From the NCBI GenBank assembly GCA_002457675.1, contig NTKK01000006.1, positions 75,742 to 139,741 on the forward strand: DNA of 64,000 bases. The letters are read 5' to 3'. Both the position numbers and the translations under genes were made by a program. Below, piece after piece: positions 18,611 to 27,722 of this stretch. Source of the stretch: Bacteroidetes bacterium MED-G17. GTDB taxonomy: Bacteria; Bacteroidota; Bacteroidia; NS11-12g; UBA9320. Each line of letters begins with the position of its first letter. Position 1 is the first letter of the stretch. Under the pieces are notes generated by a model. It did not search any database. It was given only the letters and a program-made list of their open reading frames with translations, and was not told where the DNA came from.

Positions 18611-19935
18611 GATTTTTTTCTGAGGTCATTTAAGGCTTGAACAATTTTATTATGATGTGCGACATCGTTTTTAAAGTGTTCAATCATTTTTATTTTTTCT
18701 TCTTTGGTTGCTTCGAGCTGGTTTAAGACATTTAGCAGGTGCATTTTCATGTGACCTTTTTGAATACCTGTTGTGGTAAGGCTTCTGAGAGCGGAAAAGT
18801 TTTGCGCCAAGCCAACTGCAGCAGTTATTTTCATTAAATCTTCTGCATTTGGATTGCCTAGGAGATGATGACTAAATTTTACCATTGGATGCAGCTTGGT
18901 AATTCCACCAACAGTGCCTAATGCGATGGGAATCTCGATCCAAAATGAAAGTTCACCATTTGAAATCTCTGCATGTGTTAGACTTCTGTATTGACCACTT
19001 CTCCCGGCATAGGCATGGGCACAAGCTTCTACTGCACGATAGTCATTACCTGTCGCTACAATTACACTGTCTATACCATTCATTATACCTTTGTTATGTG
19101 TAACCGCTCTGTATACTTGTGTTTCTGCAATTTCTATAGCCCTCAAAAACTTTTCAGCAAAAATCTGAGGTGAAATGTCTGTTCCTGAAACCATACTTTT
19201 TATTGGAGCATTTACTTCGCAGCGCACCAAGCACTCTGGAGTATAATTACTTAATATACACATAATGATTTCCACATTAGGGTGAGACAGTGTGCTGTGG
19301 AATATCTCTTCCTCGAGGATTTTAGCCATTTTTTCTAAAACTGTGTTGATGAAATTTGCACCCATGGCATCGCAGGTATCAAAGCTTGCTTCAATTTGAT
19401 AGTAATTGTCTATATCACTTGTTTTGTCAATTAGCTGAACATCAATTATCCCACCACCTCTTTTTCTCATGTTATCCGTTAATCCTTCTGTTTGAGTAAA
19501 GAACTTAGTTTTTATATGATGAAAAAAGTTTTGGAGTTCTTCGGTATGTATACCTTTCCAAAGAAAATGTACATGACCAAGTTTTTTCTTTGTGACCACT
19601 GTTGCTCTAAAGCCCCCTCTATCTATCCAAAATCTTGCAGATTTAGCAGCTGCAGCGACCACTGAACTTTCTTCAATAGCCATAGGAACACAATAAATAT
19701 TATTATTTATTTTAAAATTAGGAGCTATACCATAGGGTAAATAGAAGTTAGAAATGGCATTTTCTATAAATTCATCGTGAATATTTTGGAGTTTATCATC
19801 GTTATTCCAATATTTTTTCAGTGTGGCTAAACTGTCTTTGGTATGGTCAAAATAATTCCTAATTACCCAATCAATTTTTTCTTTCTTATCAAGTTTAGAA
19901 AAACCTGATATTTTTTTGTTTTTGTTATTTGTCAA
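18607..19935 (-). CDS. mvaA: Hydroxymethylglutaryl-CoA reductase, class II
   Basis: 442 residues. The catalytic set is present: E89 (AIEESSVVAAA), K282 (THNKGIMNGID), D298 (TGNDYRAVEA) and H395 (IQKGHMKMH), with the DAMGANFIN segment. Class II enzymes are often named degradative, but the neighbours (fni, mvaD, two kinases) show a biosynthetic role: HMG-CoA to mevalonate. Cofactor preference cannot be read here. The start overlaps the fni end by 11 nt. HMG-CoA synthase is not in the window. Confidence 0.95.
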   Translation of the reverse strand: MTNNKNKKISGFSKLDKKEKIDWVIRNYFDHTKDSLATLKKYWNNDDKLQNIHDEFIENAISNFYLPYGIAPNFKINNNIYCVPMAIEESSVVAAAAKSARFWIDRGGFRATVVTKKKLGHVHFLWKGIHTEELQNFFHHIKTKFFTQTEGLTDNMRKRGGGIIDVQLIDKTSDIDNYYQIEASFDTCDAMGANFINTVLEKMAKILEEEIFHSTLSHPNVEIIMCILSNYTPECLVRCEVNAPIKSMVSGTDISPQIFAEKFLRAIEIAETQVYRAVTHNKGIMNGIDSVIVATGNDYRAVEACAHAYAGRSGQYRSLTHAEISNGELSFWIEIPIALGTVGGITKLHPMVKFSHHLLGNPNAEDLMKITAAVGLAQNFSALRSLTTTGIQKGHMKMHLLNVLNQLEATKEEKIKMIEHFKNDVAHHNKIVQALNDLRKKS

Positions 19936-20947
19936 AATTTCTTAAAGGTTTTGGAGACAAAAGTTGGGAAGCCATTTGTAATCCTTTGATTTGATATTCT
20001 ACAAATTGATCGAGGACTTCGAAGCTTTTATTGGCTCTTTGTAACATGGCCCAAGCCTGCCCATATATTGCGTTTGATTTAATCAGTGAGGTAAAGTAAA
20101 ACCCGTCAAGAAAAGTTTTGATTCCACCGGAAACAATTATTGTTTTTGTATTGGTTTCAGCAAGGTTTTCTAAAATGTCGTTACAAAATATTACCATTTC
20201 CTCCGCTTTATGACCTAGGTTGGCAATGAGACCAAAATTTTCAAGCATATGAGGAGAATTCCGCATCAATTCTAGAAGGGCAAAATTGGTTCCACCAAGC
20301 GCGCCAAAGTCAATTGCAGTTATGGGGAGCTTAAAAAGTTCATTGAGTGATTTTGGTCCCATTCCTTGTCCAACTTCTTTCACAATAAGTTGAATGTCAA
20401 GCTTATTTAATAAGCTTTTTAGCGTATCCAAAGGGGCTTGCTCAATGGTGTCTCCTTCTGGTTGAAGCCACTCTTGAAGGGGGTTTATATGCACAATTAA
20501 TCCATCTGTTTCGGTTTTGTCTATTAGTTCGGAAATTTTTTCCCATCGTCCAGATTTTGCAATTTTTTCTATTTGTGCAATGCCTAAATTGGCGTAAAAG
20601 GGGATTTCATTTCCAATATGTTTTCTTAGTTGGAAATCTTCCAAATATTCGTTGTTTTCCAAAATTATTCGGCAAGATCCTAAACCCATTCCAAGCCCAT
20701 ACTTTCCGCAAACTTTCCCTAAATTTTGGTTGATATGTTTTGCTTTGCCGGTTCCGCCTGTCATACTACTTATCCAAATAGGCGCTCGCATTTCTTTTTT
20801 ACCTAAAGGACTTTTCTGTAAAGGTGGCATTTGAGTCCCTTGCAAAATTGGCTCATAGAAGAAGCGGTTGTCAGCTCTTTCAATTTGTGACTTAAGCGCC
20901 ATGTCGATGTGGTCTTTTTTACGTTGAGAAGTATCTTTATTACTCAA
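19925..20947 (-). CDS. fni: Isopentenyl-diphosphate delta-isomerase, type 2
   Basis: 340 residues of the FMN-dependent type 2 isomerase. Signatures are QRKKDHIDMAL at the N-terminus, ISSMTGGTGKAKHIN, GMGLGSCR, HINPLQEWLQPEGD and IVSGGIKTFLDG. It interconverts IPP and DMAPP. It is the first gene of the minus-strand mevalonate run; 45 nt separate it from DUF2797 upstream. Confidence 0.95.
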   Translation of the reverse strand: MSNKDTSQRKKDHIDMALKSQIERADNRFFYEPILQGTQMPPLQKSPLGKKEMRAPIWISSMTGGTGKAKHINQNLGKVCGKYGLGMGLGSCRIILENNEYLEDFQLRKHIGNEIPFYANLGIAQIEKIAKSGRWEKISELIDKTETDGLIVHINPLQEWLQPEGDTIEQAPLDTLKSLLNKLDIQLIVKEVGQGMGPKSLNELFKLPITAIDFGALGGTNFALLELMRNSPHMLENFGLIANLGHKAEEMVIFCNDILENLAETNTKTIIVSGGIKTFLDGFYFTSLIKSNAIYGQAWAMLQRANKSFEVLDQFVEYQIKGLQMASQLLSPKPLRNFDK

Positions 20948-20992
20948 AATCTAGGCAAAGAAAGTAGATTTCCTAAGAATAATAATTGCTTA

Positions 20993-21808
20993 TCACCACT
21001 CAATTTGCACTCTATAGCCAGAATGGCTCCTAATATTTATGGCTTTGTGGTTATCAAATATCAGATATTGACCCTTAATTGCGGTTAGTATCCCTTCTAT
21101 AATGTCAACTTTTTCCAACTTAAAACTCTTTATTTTTTCAGGCCATTGAAGGTGAGGATAGCTGATGTTGTGCACTTTTTCATTGTACAAGATATAAGGC
21201 TCAAAGTCTTCTGGAATTTTTTCTAACAACTTGTCCCAAGCTTCATTTAGATTTCCCTTAAACACTGATTGATTCTTGAGCATTTTTTGCCAAGCAGTTT
21301 TGTCTTTGACAAAATTTTTCAATTCAACTTCAATTAGTCCCGCTGCCTGTCGATAAGGAGTTTCAGCAATTTTTAAGGCCTGTGTTGCTCCTTGGTCTAT
21401 CCAGCGTGTCGGCACTTGGGTATTCCTTGTAACCCCAACTTTTAGGTCACTTGTATTGCTCAGGTAGACAGTATGGGGCGTTAAATGATGTTTTTTTTCC
21501 CACTCGTAGTCTCTTAGGGCAACCCCCTCATGAATTCTACTTAGCTCTGGTCTCATTATACTCGGGACAGCAAGTGGAGATTCCATAAATTCTTGGTAGC
21601 TTAATCCTTCCCCAAAAACTTTATTTAATTTCTTACCTGAAATGATACTATTCATATAACCCATCCACTTAACACGTATATCTTTTCCTAATAAATTATT
21701 CATTGATATCGTTTGTTCAGGCTCTAGAATATCATGAAGTTCCAAACTATACCTTACTGGAATTGTAAGCTCGGATTTCATTTTTCTAAGATTGCCTTCG
21801 GCTTTCAT
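20993..21808 (-). CDS. DUF2797 family protein
   Basis: 271 residues. The core HTVYLSNTSDLKVGVTRNTQ followed by PTRWIDQGA is the conserved centre of the DUF2797 family, whose function is unknown; a distant likeness to GIY-YIG folds has been suggested by the VYL...KVGVTR pattern (my inference). The start ATG overlaps the stop of the large secreted protein as TAATG. A second in-frame ATG nine codons later is also possible. No signal peptide is seen. Confidence 0.8.
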   Translation of the reverse strand: MKAEGNLRKMKSELTIPVRYSLELHDILEPEQTISMNNLLGKDIRVKWMGYMNSIISGKKLNKVFGEGLSYQEFMESPLAVPSIMRPELSRIHEGVALRDYEWEKKHHLTPHTVYLSNTSDLKVGVTRNTQVPTRWIDQGATQALKIAETPYRQAAGLIEVELKNFVKDKTAWQKMLKNQSVFKGNLNEAWDKLLEKIPEDFEPYILYNEKVHNISYPHLQWPEKIKSFKLEKVDIIEGILTAIKGQYLIFDNHKAINIRSHSGYRVQIEW

Positions 21809-24800
21809 TATTGTTTTATGAGTATGTCCTCTAAAACCTTGCCATTTTGTAGCTCAATTCTTATATAGTAATGACCAATTGGAATTTGTGTAATTGAAAA
21901 TCTTTCATTTGGTAATTGTCCCTTTTGTTGCCAAACTAATTTTCCGAGAAGGTCTGTGAGGTATAATGTGTAGGGTTGAAAATCATTTTTGAATTCAACA
22001 TTCATGTAGTTTCTTGCTGGGTTAGGTAGTATCCTAACCGTTCCATTTTCTATCGATGCAATAGATAAGTAATGTCTGACACTGTCTTGAATTGTATTTT
22101 CTCCGCATTTATTTATTGCTGTAAGACTTACCAAATAGTTCCCTCTATCAAATCGATGTCGAGGATTTTCTAAATTTGATTTTGAGCCGTTTCCAAAATC
22201 CCAAATATAGTTATCTGCTAATTTGCTTTCGCTGGTGAAATCAATCGTCATGCTACTAGGGTCTTCTAAGGAGACTGAATAACTGAATGCCGCCAAAGGT
22301 TTGGACTCAACCAACACATTATAATTTATAGAATCTAAAACATTGGTATTTTTTTCAGAAATTACCAAAGTGATTTTATAATTTCCAGTTTGACTAAACA
22401 TAAGATTAGGACTTGGTGAATTTTCATTTGTTCCATTAATAAACTGGAAATTATTTGGCGTAATAGTCCATTTCCACGATTGTATTTTACCTCCACTTTT
22501 ATCTTTTATAAAAAGCGAGTCAGCTGTACATAAGTTAAATTGGCTTAGTTCTGCTCCAGGTTTTAAAATATTAGGAAAAAAGACATTTGAGGTGAAAATT
22601 CCTCTTCCATGAGTTGCAACAGCTACAAGATTGTCCGACGATCTAATTTTAAGCATATCGCACCTAACATTTGCAAGACCAGAATTGGTTGGTTGCCAGT
22701 CTACAGAGTTAGCCGAAAGATTGTTCGTACTCCAAACGCCTACTTCTGTAGCTAGAAGAGCTTGGTTGCTGTCAAGCGGATTGAAAAGTGCCCATCTAAT
22801 AGGCATATCTGGTAAATTGCCTTCCTTATTGACCCAGCTATTGCCTCCATTTGTTGTTTCCCAAACGCTTTTTACTCCGTAATTGGAGAATACCACAAGT
22901 AAATGGTCTTCACTCTCCCCGATAGCGATACTTGAAATATATCCGCTTGGGAGACTATTTTGAGGGTCTATGTTGACAGATACTGGTGCGGTATGGGCGT
23001 TACTAATTTTGTAGATATCTCCTAAGTCTGTTCCAACGAAAAGTGTATTGTTGGAATACGGTGAAACGATCAGGAGAGACAGTTGTCTATCGTTTGTTTT
23101 ATCTCCAAGAATTTGAATGGTATCCACACTGTATGCACCTGTTATGTTGCGTATTCTAAACAATTTTTCTTTGCTTGAAGCTGCATATAATATTTTGGCA
23201 TTATCGTCATAGTCTGCAGGGTTGATGAATCTGCCAGTTCCATCAAATGTCAATCTTTGGAATTGTTGACCACCATCTGAAGATAAATACCAACTATTTC
23301 TCACATAAGAGCTAATAGCATAAGTGCTGTCTTGTTGATCTACAAAGCAAAAACCCCCATCGCCTCCTGAAACTTTAGAGGTGCTGTTTATGCCTAAAGC
23401 AACAAACTTGTGGGTTCCATTGTCCTGTGTGCCGCCAAAAAGAGTTGAGCTATTTTCATTTGGATTAAGTGCTACCGAGTAAAACTGGGTAACATTGTAT
23501 CCGTTATTACGTTCATAAAAATTGGGCGGGGAGCTGCTAGAGGCGTCGTCCGACAGAGAAACTCCTCCATCATTTCCAAACAAAATTTGGTTGCTGTTGC
23601 TTGGGTGAAATACGATGGCGTGTTGATCGGCATGAAGGTAATCTAAGCCAAACCCTCCGTACCAATGTGAAATGGTCGACCAAGTGTTTCCCCCATTGGT
23701 GCTTCGATGAAAGTCTATTCCACCAGCAAAAACGGTGTTGGCATTGTTTGGGTGAACGCCCAAGATAAGATTGTACCATGCTTGGTTGCGGGTGAAGTGA
23801 ATTTTGTTATCATTTGTGTACTTAGGAATGGCTAAAGAAGTCCATGAATTTCCTCCATTATCTGATCTGAAAAATCCGGCGATATTTCTTTCTGAATTTG
23901 CACCAATGACGTAAAGCACATTTGGGTTACTTGGCGCACAGGCAAGCTCTATTCGGTAAGCATTTACTGTAAATGGTATCGATATTTCAGACCAATTATT
24001 GCCTCCATTTGCAGATTTATATAATTTCCCTTGGTTAAAAATTTTCCCAACACTTGCGTATAAGTCGTTATTACTAGCTATTTCTATGTCGCTAAAAAAT
24101 CCATTTAGTTTTTTTGTCCAGCTTAATCCTTTATTGTCTGAGAAAAACAAACCGCCGTTGGTCGCGACAAAAATTCGATTGTTCTGATTAATAACAATTT
24201 TTTGTACATAAGTGAAGTTCCCGTTGTTTTTGGTGGAAGTAAGTTGGTTCCAAGTTTTTCCGGCATCTTTGGTAGTCCAAATACCATCCCCTCTCACGGC
24301 GTCAATATTGTTCCAACCTTCTCCTGTGCCTACATACCATTCGTTACTATCGGATGGGTTGTGCGTGATTGTTGTGATGGCGAGGTTGGGCCAAAAGTCA
24401 TTTATTTTATGCCATTGGCTGTCAGCTTTTGTGATGTCATTATTGAACCAAAGCCCCCCAGCTACGCCGCCTGCCCAAACTTTTTTATAACCATTTGCTT
24501 TATCCGTTGGGTCATACATGAGTGCTCTTGTCCGGCCGCCAAAATTGTTGGGTCCCCTTTCCGTCCATCGGGTTGAAGGTATTGCCGCTTTATGGAGGCG
24601 TTTACTGTATTCATTGACGTATTTTATCACTTTAAACCTTTGCTGGTGAGGTACCGTGAAAGTATATGGATTGACAATCATTCTAAAATTATGTAATTCG
24701 GCAAGGTCTGGCCGATCATATTTTGGTAAAAAATCAAGTTTTTCTTGGCTTATATTTTCGTATTTAGCATAGGGGTGTTTTTTCCAAAAACGTCTGAATT

Positions 24801-24897
24801 TTCGTTGGTCCTTCTTTTTACTTCCAGTTTGAGCAGCTACCAATGTGCTTAAAATTAGTGAGACAAAAAGAAATGAAACAAATTTTGTGATTTTCAT
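21808..24897 (-). CDS. Secreted sortilin-like BNR-repeat protein with PKD and T9SS sorting domain
   Basis: 1029 residues. A signal peptide (1-22, ending VAAQ) is followed by a long beta-propeller of VPS10/BNR type with repeated Asp-box-like units such as TKDAGKTWNQ, SDNKGLSWTK, STNGGNTWST and TTNGGNSWVN. A PKD-like domain (NYIWDFGNGSKSNLENPRHRF) lies at about 870-940, and the last 80 residues are a T9SS type A sorting domain (RILPNPARNYMNVEF ... GHYYIRIELQNGK). It should cross the outer membrane through T9SS. Substrate or binding partner is unknown. Confidence 0.92.
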   Translation of the reverse strand: MKITKFVSFLFVSLILSTLVAAQTGSKKKDQRKFRRFWKKHPYAKYENISQEKLDFLPKYDRPDLAELHNFRMIVNPYTFTVPHQQRFKVIKYVNEYSKRLHKAAIPSTRWTERGPNNFGGRTRALMYDPTDKANGYKKVWAGGVAGGLWFNNDITKADSQWHKINDFWPNLAITTITHNPSDSNEWYVGTGEGWNNIDAVRGDGIWTTKDAGKTWNQLTSTKNNGNFTYVQKIVINQNNRIFVATNGGLFFSDNKGLSWTKKLNGFFSDIEIASNNDLYASVGKIFNQGKLYKSANGGNNWSEISIPFTVNAYRIELACAPSNPNVLYVIGANSERNIAGFFRSDNGGNSWTSLAIPKYTNDNKIHFTRNQAWYNLILGVHPNNANTVFAGGIDFHRSTNGGNTWSTISHWYGGFGLDYLHADQHAIVFHPSNSNQILFGNDGGVSLSDDASSSSPPNFYERNNGYNVTQFYSVALNPNENSSTLFGGTQDNGTHKFVALGINSTSKVSGGDGGFCFVDQQDSTYAISSYVRNSWYLSSDGGQQFQRLTFDGTGRFINPADYDDNAKILYAASSKEKLFRIRNITGAYSVDTIQILGDKTNDRQLSLLIVSPYSNNTLFVGTDLGDIYKISNAHTAPVSVNIDPQNSLPSGYISSIAIGESEDHLLVVFSNYGVKSVWETTNGGNSWVNKEGNLPDMPIRWALFNPLDSNQALLATEVGVWSTNNLSANSVDWQPTNSGLANVRCDMLKIRSSDNLVAVATHGRGIFTSNVFFPNILKPGAELSQFNLCTADSLFIKDKSGGKIQSWKWTITPNNFQFINGTNENSPSPNLMFSQTGNYKITLVISEKNTNVLDSINYNVLVESKPLAAFSYSVSLEDPSSMTIDFTSESKLADNYIWDFGNGSKSNLENPRHRFDRGNYLVSLTAINKCGENTIQDSVRHYLSIASIENGTVRILPNPARNYMNVEFKNDFQPYTLYLTDLLGKLVWQQKGQLPNERFSITQIPIGHYYIRIELQNGKVLEDILIKQ

Positions 24898-24904
24898 TGG
24901 GTTA

Positions 24905-24912
24905 CGAAATTA
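24905..24912 (-). promoter_or_regulatory. Putative -7 box of the sortilin-like gene
   Basis: TAATTTCG on the minus strand, one mismatch from TAnnTTTG. The predicted transcript starts about 3 nt before the ATG at 24897. Confidence 0.45.
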
Positions 24913-24979
24913 GGTTAAAAATAAAAGAACAAAGTTGAACAAAAAAAGATGGGATAATAAATAAATGGAATGCTACAAT

Positions 24980-24987
24980 TACTTTTG
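24980..24987 (+). promoter_or_regulatory. Putative -7 box of the tRNA-Arg gene
   Basis: TACTTTTG matches TAnnTTTG exactly and ends 8 nt before the first base of the tRNA. Confidence 0.5.
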
Positions 24988-24994
24988 AAATCTA

Positions 24995-25068
24995 GCACCC
25001 GTAGTTCAACTGGATAGAATACCAGATTTCGGCTCTGGGGGTTGGGGGTTCGAATCCTCCCGGGTGCG
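24995..25068 (+). tRNA. tRNA-Arg (anticodon TCG)
   Basis: A 74-nt cloverleaf. Acceptor stem GCACCCG pairs with CGGGTGC; the anticodon stem CCAGA/TCTGG encloses loop TTTCGGC with anticodon TCG at 25029-25031; the T arm is GGGGG TTCGAAT CCTCC. The 3' CCA is not encoded. A T-run follows at 25073-25078 and may end transcription. It reads CGA-type arginine codons. Confidence 0.95.
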
Positions 25069-25231
25069 CTACTTTTTTGTTGTCATTGTGCCCCAACTTA
25101 CTTTTGGTTTTATTTAGCGCTTTGATTGTGTAGTTCTCTAAGGGTTACCTTATGAACATGGAATAATTATTAGCATAAAAACATTTATTCTGTGCTTTTT
25201 TATTCTACGCTAACACCCTATTCTTTTATTA
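25069..25231. other. AT-rich spacer without recognisable gene
   Basis: Between the tRNA and the LamG remnant no frame with coding character, hairpin terminator or tRNA-like fold was seen. It could contain decayed sequence belonging to the LamG remnant. Confidence 0.4.
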
Positions 25232-25503
25232 ATGAAACAGAATAATGTTTGTTTAATAAATCTATTTTCCTTTTTATTGGATTTATTCAGTTCAATCCTA
25301 CAGACAGTTTAGTTGCGTATTTTCTATTTAATGCCAACGCAAATGATTCAATAGGAGGTGGTCATGATGGAACAGTTTGTAAAGCTACTTTAACCAATGA
25401 TAGGTTTGGGAATTCATATTTAGCCTTGAAGTTTGACGGAATAAACAAGCATATAAATACTTTTTCTAAGCGTTGTACCAATAATCCCTATCTAAGCTTC
25501 TAA
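25232..25503 (+). pseudogene. LamG/concanavalin-like domain gene remnant
   Basis: A frame read from TTG at 25249 encodes SLVAYFLFNANANDSIGG, then GTVCKATLTNDRFGNSYLA and LKFDGINKHI: the start of a LamG-like domain common in secreted Bacteroidota proteins. It stops soon after, at 25503, well short of a complete domain. A nearby ATG at 25232 opens a different frame (MKQNNVCLINLFSFLL) that looks like a signal peptide and ends at a stop before the LamG part. This suggests a frameshift plus C-terminal truncation. The 3' end overlaps comM on the other strand by 38 bp. Confidence 0.6.
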
Positions 25504-27004
25504 GGTGGATTGCTTCTGCAATGTTTTCAGCTTTTATTTTTTCCTCTCCGTGTAAATCTGATATAGTTCTTGCAACCTTTCGAATTCTGTCATAGGCACG
25601 AGCGCTAAGGTTGAGCTTTTTCATGGCATTGTTTAGTAAGTTGGTGCACTGCTTGTCTAAATGACAAAATTTATTCATCTCTTTCGCATCCATTTGCGCG
25701 TTGCAATGAAGCGAACTATGTGTAAACCTATTTTCTTGAATTTTTCGGGCTCTTAAAACACGCTGTCTAATATCTGCCGATGTTTCACCTTCTTGATGTT
25801 CTGATAGTTTGTCAATTTCTACCGGAGTAACTTCTACGTGCAAGTCTATTCGGTCAAGTAGCGGGCCAGAAATTTTGCTCATATATTTTTGTACCATGCC
25901 GGGAGCACACTTACACTCTTTATTTGGATGATTGAAGAACCCACATGGACAAGGATTACTCGAAGCAATGAGGGTGAAATTGCATGGATACTCTACAGAA
26001 AACTTAGCTCTGGATATATTGATTTTTCGCTCTTCTAATGGTTGTCTTAAGACTTCTAAAACTGTCCTTTTAAATTCGGGCAATTCATCTAAAAATAATA
26101 CACCGTTGTGTGCAAGCGATATTTCTCCTGGCTGAGGAATATTACCCCCCCCAACCAAAGCTACATCGCTAATGGTGTGGTGTGGTGACCTAAAGGGTCT
26201 TTGTGCAACTAAACTTGCTTCTTTTTCTAATAGTCCACTTATAGATTGAATTTTTGTTGTTTCCAGTGCCTCATGAAGACTTAAAGGTGGAAGAATAGAA
26301 GGTAAACGCTTGGCCAACATAGTTTTACCGGCTCCTGGTGGTCCGATTAATATAACGTTATGTCCGCCAGCTGCTGCAATCTCTAAGGCGCGTTTTATAT
26401 TTTTTTGGCCTTTTACCTCGGCAAAATCATATGGATATTGTTTTTGATTTTCTGAGAATTCTTCTCGTGTATCTACAAAAGTTCTTTTTAGTACTTTTTC
26501 ATTCTTAAAGTGACCAACTAAGTCGCGAATATGTTCTATACCGATAACATCCAGGTTATTTACAATAGCAGCCTCTCTGGCGTTTGATTTTGGCAGAAAA
26601 AAACGTTTAAAACCTTCTTCTCGAGCCTGAATAGCAATAGGTAATGAACCTTTAATTGGAAGTACACTTCCGTCCAAAGATAACTCACCCATGATGATGG
26701 TATCTTTTAGGTTTTTAGCATCAATTTGTTCGGAAGCGGCCATTATACCCATGGCTATGGTGAGGTCATAAGCAGAACCTTCTTTGCGAATGTCAGCTGG
26801 TGCCATATTGATTACAATTTTCTTTCGAGGCATTTTGTAATCGTTATGCTTGAGCGCGGTTTCAATGCGGAGTTGACTTTCTTTTATTGCATTGTCAGGT
26901 AAACCAACGATATAGTAGTTGATTCCTGGTGCTATTTCTACTTCTACGGTAATTGTAGTAGCACTCACTCCAAAAACAGCACTTCCGTAGGTTTTTACTA
27001 ACAT
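25466..27004 (-). CDS. comM: YifB/ComM-family Mg chelatase-like AAA+ ATPase
   Basis: 512 residues. The N-terminal 180 residues are the Lon-protease-like domain (YYIVGLPDNAIKES, KIVINMAPADIRKEG). Walker A is GPPGAGKT, Walker B LFLDELPEF, and the C-terminal Mg-chelatase domain has SARAYDRIRKVARTI. ComM homologues are hexameric helicases promoting branch migration during natural transformation. A cysteine-containing segment NPCPCGFFNHPNKECKC is typical. A CATATTTG box sits just before the ATG. Confidence 0.94.
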   Translation of the reverse strand: MLVKTYGSAVFGVSATTITVEVEIAPGINYYIVGLPDNAIKESQLRIETALKHNDYKMPRKKIVINMAPADIRKEGSAYDLTIAMGIMAASEQIDAKNLKDTIIMGELSLDGSVLPIKGSLPIAIQAREEGFKRFFLPKSNAREAAIVNNLDVIGIEHIRDLVGHFKNEKVLKRTFVDTREEFSENQKQYPYDFAEVKGQKNIKRALEIAAAGGHNVILIGPPGAGKTMLAKRLPSILPPLSLHEALETTKIQSISGLLEKEASLVAQRPFRSPHHTISDVALVGGGNIPQPGEISLAHNGVLFLDELPEFKRTVLEVLRQPLEERKINISRAKFSVEYPCNFTLIASSNPCPCGFFNHPNKECKCAPGMVQKYMSKISGPLLDRIDLHVEVTPVEIDKLSEHQEGETSADIRQRVLRARKIQENRFTHSSLHCNAQMDAKEMNKFCHLDKQCTNLLNNAMKKLNLSARAYDRIRKVARTISDLHGEEKIKAENIAEAIHLRSLDRDYWYNA

Positions 27005-27011
27005 AGTTTCT

Positions 27012-27019
27012 CAAATATG
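27012..27019 (-). promoter_or_regulatory. Putative -7 box of comM
   Basis: CATATTTG on the minus strand, one mismatch from TAnnTTTG. Predicted transcript start is about 3 nt before the comM ATG. Confidence 0.4.
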
Positions 27020-27236
27020 GCTTATTTACATAAAGTTCGAAAACTAATTTATAAGTAAAAGTTGCTTAAATACTTAAATTTCATTGTTTTTAATTTATTT
27101 AATCTCATTTTAGTGTCTTAGCTTTTTTAAACAGCTAGTGATCAAATGATTGTATTGATAAACTATCCTTGTTTTATACTTTACCCTATAGATGCAGAAA
27201 CTGGAATAATTAAAAGAAAAATTAAATTTGTCTTCA

Positions 27237-27722
27237 ATGCTTATTTCAAACAATAGTTCTCGTAAGATACTCCGTCTAATACTTCTTTTGGGTATTGTAA
27301 TGTTTACAAGACCTTTTTTGAATGCTCAGACTGTAGCCAACGATATTCGAGGCACTTGGCTAGTCGACGAAAAAGATGCCCATATAAAAATTTATTTGGC
27401 TAAAAATGGCAAATATTACGGCAAAATAGTTTGGTTGAATGAACCAAATGAAAAAGATGGCACGCCAAAAATTGATGATGAAAATCCAAATCCTAAATTA
27501 CAAAGCCGACCACTTTTAGGTTTGCTAATGCTTAAAGGTTTTTCTTTTAATGAACAGGCAAAAGAATGGAGTGGAGGTACAATTTACGACTCACGAGCGG
27601 GAAAAACGTATGACGCCTACATGAAATTTGCCGATGAAAACAAGACCACGCTTAAATTAACTGGCTATATAATGGGAATCCGTCAATTTGGAAAAACAAC
27701 AACTTGGACTAGGGCAAATTAA
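27237..27722 (+). CDS. DUF2147 family secreted protein
   Basis: 161 residues from ATG 27237; a TTG three codons earlier (27228) is also open. A signal peptide-like stretch (RLILLLGIVMFTRPFLNAQ) precedes the DUF2147 domain: DIRGTWLVDEKDAHIKIY, GKYYGKIVWL, GGTIYDSRAGKTYDAYM and TTTWTRAN at the end. The family is a small periplasmic beta-barrel-like domain of unknown role. It converges with the permease gene with a 4-nt overlap. Confidence 0.88.
   Translation: MLISNNSSRKILRLILLLGIVMFTRPFLNAQTVANDIRGTWLVDEKDAHIKIYLAKNGKYYGKIVWLNEPNEKDGTPKIDDENPNPKLQSRPLLGLLMLKGFSFNEQAKEWSGGTIYDSRAGKTYDAYMKFADENKTTLKLTGYIMGIRQFGKTTTWTRAN

Noticed and set aside
25249-25503. Intact small LamG protein gene
   Set aside because: The domain stops far short, the likely signal peptide is out of frame, and the 3' end runs antisense into comM.
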